Part shown: piece after piece, positions 53,367-56,112 of the stretch
Position numbering within the stretch: the stretch's first letter is position 1
Layout of the letters: every line of letters starts with the position of its first letter
From: Chloroflexota bacterium
GTDB taxonomy: Bacteria > Chloroflexota > Limnocylindria > Limnocylindrales > CSP1-4
DNA length: 56,112 nt
Direction of reading: 5' to 3'
Assembly: GCA_003141455.1 (NCBI GenBank)
Contig: PLMA01000035.1
Location: forward strand, 15,821-71,932
The notes under the pieces: model-generated
Told to the model about the DNA's origin: nothing
The model's database searches: none
Seen by the model: the letters and a program-made list of their open reading frames with translations, nothing else
Program-made: the position numbers and the translations under genes

Positions 53367-54629
53367 TCAGACGATCCGATCGGCCGGCCCGGGCTGGGGC
53401 GAATCCTCGGTGACGCCTCGTGCCGCCGGCCCGGTCCGCCGCGCGAAGGCGACGGCCAGGACCAGGGCGATCACCAGGATGGCGGCCGCGACGTAGAAGA
53501 CGGCCCGCAAACCGGCCCCGACGACGACGGCCCCGATCCCGGGGCCGGTGATCCCGCCGACGTATAGAGGCAGGTAGATCAGGTTCAGGGTCGCCGAGCG
53601 CCGCTCGGCCGGGACCTCGGTGGCCAGCAGGCTCGAGACCATTGCCCCAACAATTGTCATAAACGCGATGGCCAGGCCGTAGACGACGAATAGCCAGGCC
53701 ACGCTCGGAGCCAGCGCCAGGGCGACGAAGGTCAGGGCCAGTCCCGCGATCGCGCCAACGAGGACCCGCCGGAATCCCAGATTGTCGGAGATCCAGCCAC
53801 CGGCAGGCGAGAGGGCCGCGCCCGCAATGACGGCCAGACCAATCGGCCCGACCGCACCCGATACCTCGAAGGTCGTGTGTTCGACGGCGTGCACGAGGAG
53901 GGTCACGTATTGCGTCGCCATCTGCCGGCCGACGAACACCACCCCGTACACGACGAAGAGCCAGCGCACGGTCGGGTCGGCCATCACGCCGCGAACCGCC
54001 CCGAAAGCGAGCCGCAGAACGCTTCCCGTGGGCACGACCTCCGGCCGGACCTCTCCCGAACCGATGGCCAGCATCAGCGCCACCCCGATCGACAACAGCG
54101 CGGCGACGGCAAAGACGGACCCGCTGGAGAGGTGGAGCTGGTCGATCATGAAACCGCCCAAAGCCGGCCCGGTGCCGAAGCCGAGCGGGCTGCTGGCTGC
54201 GAAGAGGCCCATGGCCAGTCCCAATCGGTGGCCGGGGGTCACGTCGCGGATGGCGGCCATCATCACGCCGGTGTTGCCCAGCTGGAACCCGACCAGCATC
54301 ATCCCCACGAACAACTGCCAGGGTGCCTGGCTGGCGGCCACAACGCCGAATACGAGGGCCTCAACGAGGGCGCTGCGGATGATCACCGCTTTGCGGCTGT
54401 ACTTGTCGGCCCAGACGCCCCACAGCGGGATGAAGGGCAGGCCCGAGAGGAAGAAGAGCGATCCCAGCAGGCCGACCAGATGGTCTACGTCGGCACTCGG
54501 CACCCCGACTTCGGTTAGGCGGTTCGGCAGGAAGGCGTATATCTGGGAAACGCCCAATCCCTCGACGAACGACGTTATCCAGTACAGGGCAAGTAGAGAG
54601 TGCCAGTCTTGAGACGGCCGGACCTTCAC
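53367..54629 (-). CDS. Major facilitator superfamily transporter
   Basis: A 420-residue transporter with about twelve helices in two halves. The first half has the loop GVWADKYSRKAVIIRSAL after helix two, the MFS A-motif variant, and the second has GWISDNLGFRRVLVGAIAGL at the same place. It resembles drug or sugar efflux proteins of the DHA1 group. The substrate is unknown. The GTG start at 54629 begins MKVRPSQDWHSLLALYWITS; a charged start before helix one is plausible. It converges with citrate synthase and is divergent from the anchored protein gene at 54763. Confidence 0.92.
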   Translation of the reverse strand: MKVRPSQDWHSLLALYWITSFVEGLGVSQIYAFLPNRLTEVGVPSADVDHLVGLLGSLFFLSGLPFIPLWGVWADKYSRKAVIIRSALVEALVFGVVAASQAPWQLFVGMMLVGFQLGNTGVMMAAIRDVTPGHRLGLAMGLFAASSPLGFGTGPALGGFMIDQLHLSSGSVFAVAALLSIGVALMLAIGSGEVRPEVVPTGSVLRLAFGAVRGVMADPTVRWLFVVYGVVFVGRQMATQYVTLLVHAVEHTTFEVSGAVGPIGLAVIAGAALSPAGGWISDNLGFRRVLVGAIAGLALTFVALALAPSVAWLFVVYGLAIAFMTIVGAMVSSLLATEVPAERRSATLNLIYLPLYVGGITGPGIGAVVVGAGLRAVFYVAAAILVIALVLAVAFARRTGPAARGVTEDSPQPGPADRIV

Positions 54630-54762
54630 GAGGCCAGACTACCCGAGACGCGGCAGCTTGGCCGACCTTGCGTGGCCCGCCCATTTTCCCCCAAGGGCTC
54701 GGAGGCGGTATCTTTCCCTGGTCAATCGCCAACCGGTTGATGGATCGGACAGGAGGAGCCGG

Positions 54763-55668
54763 GTGGACGACAGGATCTGGAGAAACTTGTCGATCGGTTT
54801 GGGCGTGATCTGCGCCCTGCTGATCGGAGTCGCGGGCGCCCTGATGTTCGTGGGCCATCGGAGTAGCTCGCCGGACTCCTCTGCGGGCCCGGATTCGAGC
54901 GCGATCGGCGCCGTCAGCGCGTCGCCGGCCATCAAGACCACCGGACCTTCGTCGTCCGGCTCCTTGGCAGTCTCCCCAAGCAGTACCCCCGTCCCGAGCG
55001 CCAACCCCGCGCAGAACGTCAAGCCCGCTACCGTCGTCTTCAACGGTCTGACGCTCGATGCCGAAAAGGACAAGTCCGGGACTGCCCGCACCTTCACCTT
55101 CACCAGCTATGGCAATGACCCACTCTCCTTCGCCGTCACCAAGACCTCCCCCGGCGCCTCCACCAGGATGTGCATCAGCGTGGACGGTGGCGCGGCCAAA
55201 TGCACAGTGGGCAACCTGCCGAGCAACAGCAAGGCGCGCGGCGACGCGGGCGCCCAGAACAACTGGAAGGTCACCTTCGTCGGCTACGGCACCTCCAAGC
55301 CAACCGTCGACGTCACGCTCACCTGGCCGACCTCCGCGGCCAAAGTCACGATGAGCCACGGCCGGCTGCTGGGCACCTCGAGCTCCGAGGGGCTGAACGG
55401 TTTCACCGCCACCTTCAAGCCCCGCGCCGAGGGAGCCCTCAACGTCCAATCTTCGTGGAGCGACGGCGCGGCGGACGTGGACATGACCCTGGCGGACGTG
55501 ACCACACCGCCTTCGGTCAAAGTCGACAATCGCCAGTACCAGGCGGTCGCATTCGTCAATCCGCCGTACACGTACAACGTGGATTCGACCAAGACCTATC
55601 AGCTCAAGCTGCGCAACCTCGCCGCCAGCAAGCACCTGGACCTGACCGTTCAGATCTCCTTCCCGTAG
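54763..55668 (+). CDS. Membrane-anchored extracellular protein of unknown function
   Basis: A 301-residue protein with one N-terminal helix (LSIGLGVICALLIGVAGALMFVG) and an outside part. A Ser/Pro/Ala linker of about 55 residues is followed by a beta-rich region with alternating hydrophobic strands (TFTFTSYGNDPLSFAVTKTSP and LDLTVQISFP at the end). Two cysteines in MCISVDGGAAKC may form a disulfide. It resembles immunoglobulin-like or CARDB-like beta sandwiches, but I recognise no specific family. GTG at 54763 has AGGAGGAG upstream, and the preceding in-frame reading is rejected. It begins 133 bases from the divergent MFS gene. Confidence 0.78.
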   Translation: MDDRIWRNLSIGLGVICALLIGVAGALMFVGHRSSSPDSSAGPDSSAIGAVSASPAIKTTGPSSSGSLAVSPSSTPVPSANPAQNVKPATVVFNGLTLDAEKDKSGTARTFTFTSYGNDPLSFAVTKTSPGASTRMCISVDGGAAKCTVGNLPSNSKARGDAGAQNNWKVTFVGYGTSKPTVDVTLTWPTSAAKVTMSHGRLLGTSSSEGLNGFTATFKPRAEGALNVQSSWSDGAADVDMTLADVTTPPSVKVDNRQYQAVAFVNPPYTYNVDSTKTYQLKLRNLAASKHLDLTVQISFP

Positions 55669-55740
55669 CGTCGAACAGACCCATCCACCCGCTTGCGAGG
55701 CCTTGAGGGAACTTCTCGGCTGTCCCCCGCCTGGCCCTCG

Positions 55741-55758
55741 GGCTTCTCTCCGGAAGCC
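55741..55758. terminator. Bidirectional terminator candidate
   Basis: GGCTTC at 55741-55746 pairs with GAAGCC at 55753-55758 over a 6-nt loop in the gap between two convergent coding ends. No U-tract follows. Confidence 0.4.
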
Positions 55759-55781
55759 TCGGCTGACGGCGACGTCACCGA

Positions 55782-56112
55782 TTACGGTTCCGGCTGGACC
55801 TCGCCTTCGTTCGCGGACGCATCCGGCTCGGCGTCGGGCGTGATCTCGTCATCGGTGGGGACTTCGGCCTTCAGCTGGATCGGCCCGTCTTCGTCGCCTT
55901 CACCGTCCTCGGCGACGTCCTCGGCGGCGGGCGAGTTCTCGGCGTCGGCCGGCGTGCCTGCCTCCGATTCCTCTTCCTCGATCTTAACGATGCGTCCGGG
56001 GAAGGCCACGATCTTCGCTCCGGCGGAAGCGTGCTCGGTCGCTCCCTTGGCACGACGCGGAGTGGGCTTCGGCTGATCGGCCGTGTCCACAGCCGGAACC
56101 GTCGCGGCGTCC
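55782..56112 (-). CDS. Acidic C-terminal tail of a protein running off the window
   Basis: The frame is open to the window edge, so the N-terminal part lies beyond 56112. The visible 109 residues are highly acidic and low in complexity: VAFPGRIVKIEEEESEAG, then DAENSPAAEDVAEDGEGDEDG and PDASANEGEVQPEP at the end. A short basic patch (KPTPRRAKGA) precedes them. I cannot assign a family from this tail. Such acidic tails are usually disordered and may bind basic partners. Confidence 0.6.
   Translation of the reverse strand, partial: DAATVPAVDTADQPKPTPRRAKGATEHASAGAKIVAFPGRIVKIEEEESEAGTPADAENSPAAEDVAEDGEGDEDGPIQLKAEVPTDDEITPDAEPDASANEGEVQPEP

Overview
The window is a GC-rich bacterial chromosome segment, dense in genes and with many ATG, GTG and some TTG starts preceded by GGAGG-type ribosome binding sites. 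No rRNA, tRNA, CRISPR array or intact mobile element is visible. The gene content (OpcA beside Zwf, an actinobacterial-type XylA, Cys-anchored binding proteins with Pro/Thr linkers, a haloperoxidase/CRTAC1 pair, an [FeFe]-hydrogenase) fits a soil or sediment Chloroflexota (Limnocylindria-like) or a relative of the Actinomycetota. That assignment is inference; no phylogenetic marker is present.

Layout. 1-4759: the C-terminal part of an [FeFe]-hydrogenase, then a drug/metabolite exporter, a transaldolase and CTP synthase on the minus strand. 5037-20262: a pentose and hemicellulose utilisation island. It holds a GH51 arabinofuranosidase, a LacI-family regulator, an oligosaccharide ABC importer with a GH3 glycosidase, xylA and xylB, and a xylose-type importer (xylF, xylH and a half-length xylG). 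Both importer operons start from nearly identical promoter/operator modules, and both carry a 12-bp stem-loop just after the binding-protein gene. 20882-27587: a vanadium-haloperoxidase-like protein with a CRTAC1 partner, a degenerate M24 peptidase, a HAD phosphatase and small proteins. 28005-36219: a tight pentose-phosphate operon tkt-rpiB-pgi-zwf-opcA-pgl, which lacks gnd and rpe here. 36307-38041: a lipoprotein and a pirin.

38257-43828 is the most interesting block. A ferredoxin/GltD-like flavoprotein is translationally coupled to two paralogous five-helix membrane proteins, with a NarL-type two-component system directly upstream on the same strand. It looks like an uncharacterised membrane redox complex and its regulator. 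44247-49229: small regulators, a decayed serine-recombinase end flanked by two 82%-identical 57-bp repeats, a divergent marR/membrane-protein pair with a probable leaderless start, a cupin and a zinc-ribbon protein. 49458-56112: a chemoreceptor without a sensor domain, a GlsB-type membrane protein, citrate synthase, an MFS transporter, an anchored extracellular protein and the acidic tail of a protein that runs off the window.

Metabolic logic: extracellular xylan and arabinan oligomers are cut by GH51 and GH3 enzymes and imported by the two ABC systems. Xylose goes through XylA and XylB to xylulose-5-phosphate, which enters the pentose-phosphate pathway run by tkt, rpiB, tal, pgi, zwf, opcA and pgl. 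The redox block and the hydrogenase suggest flexible electron disposal.
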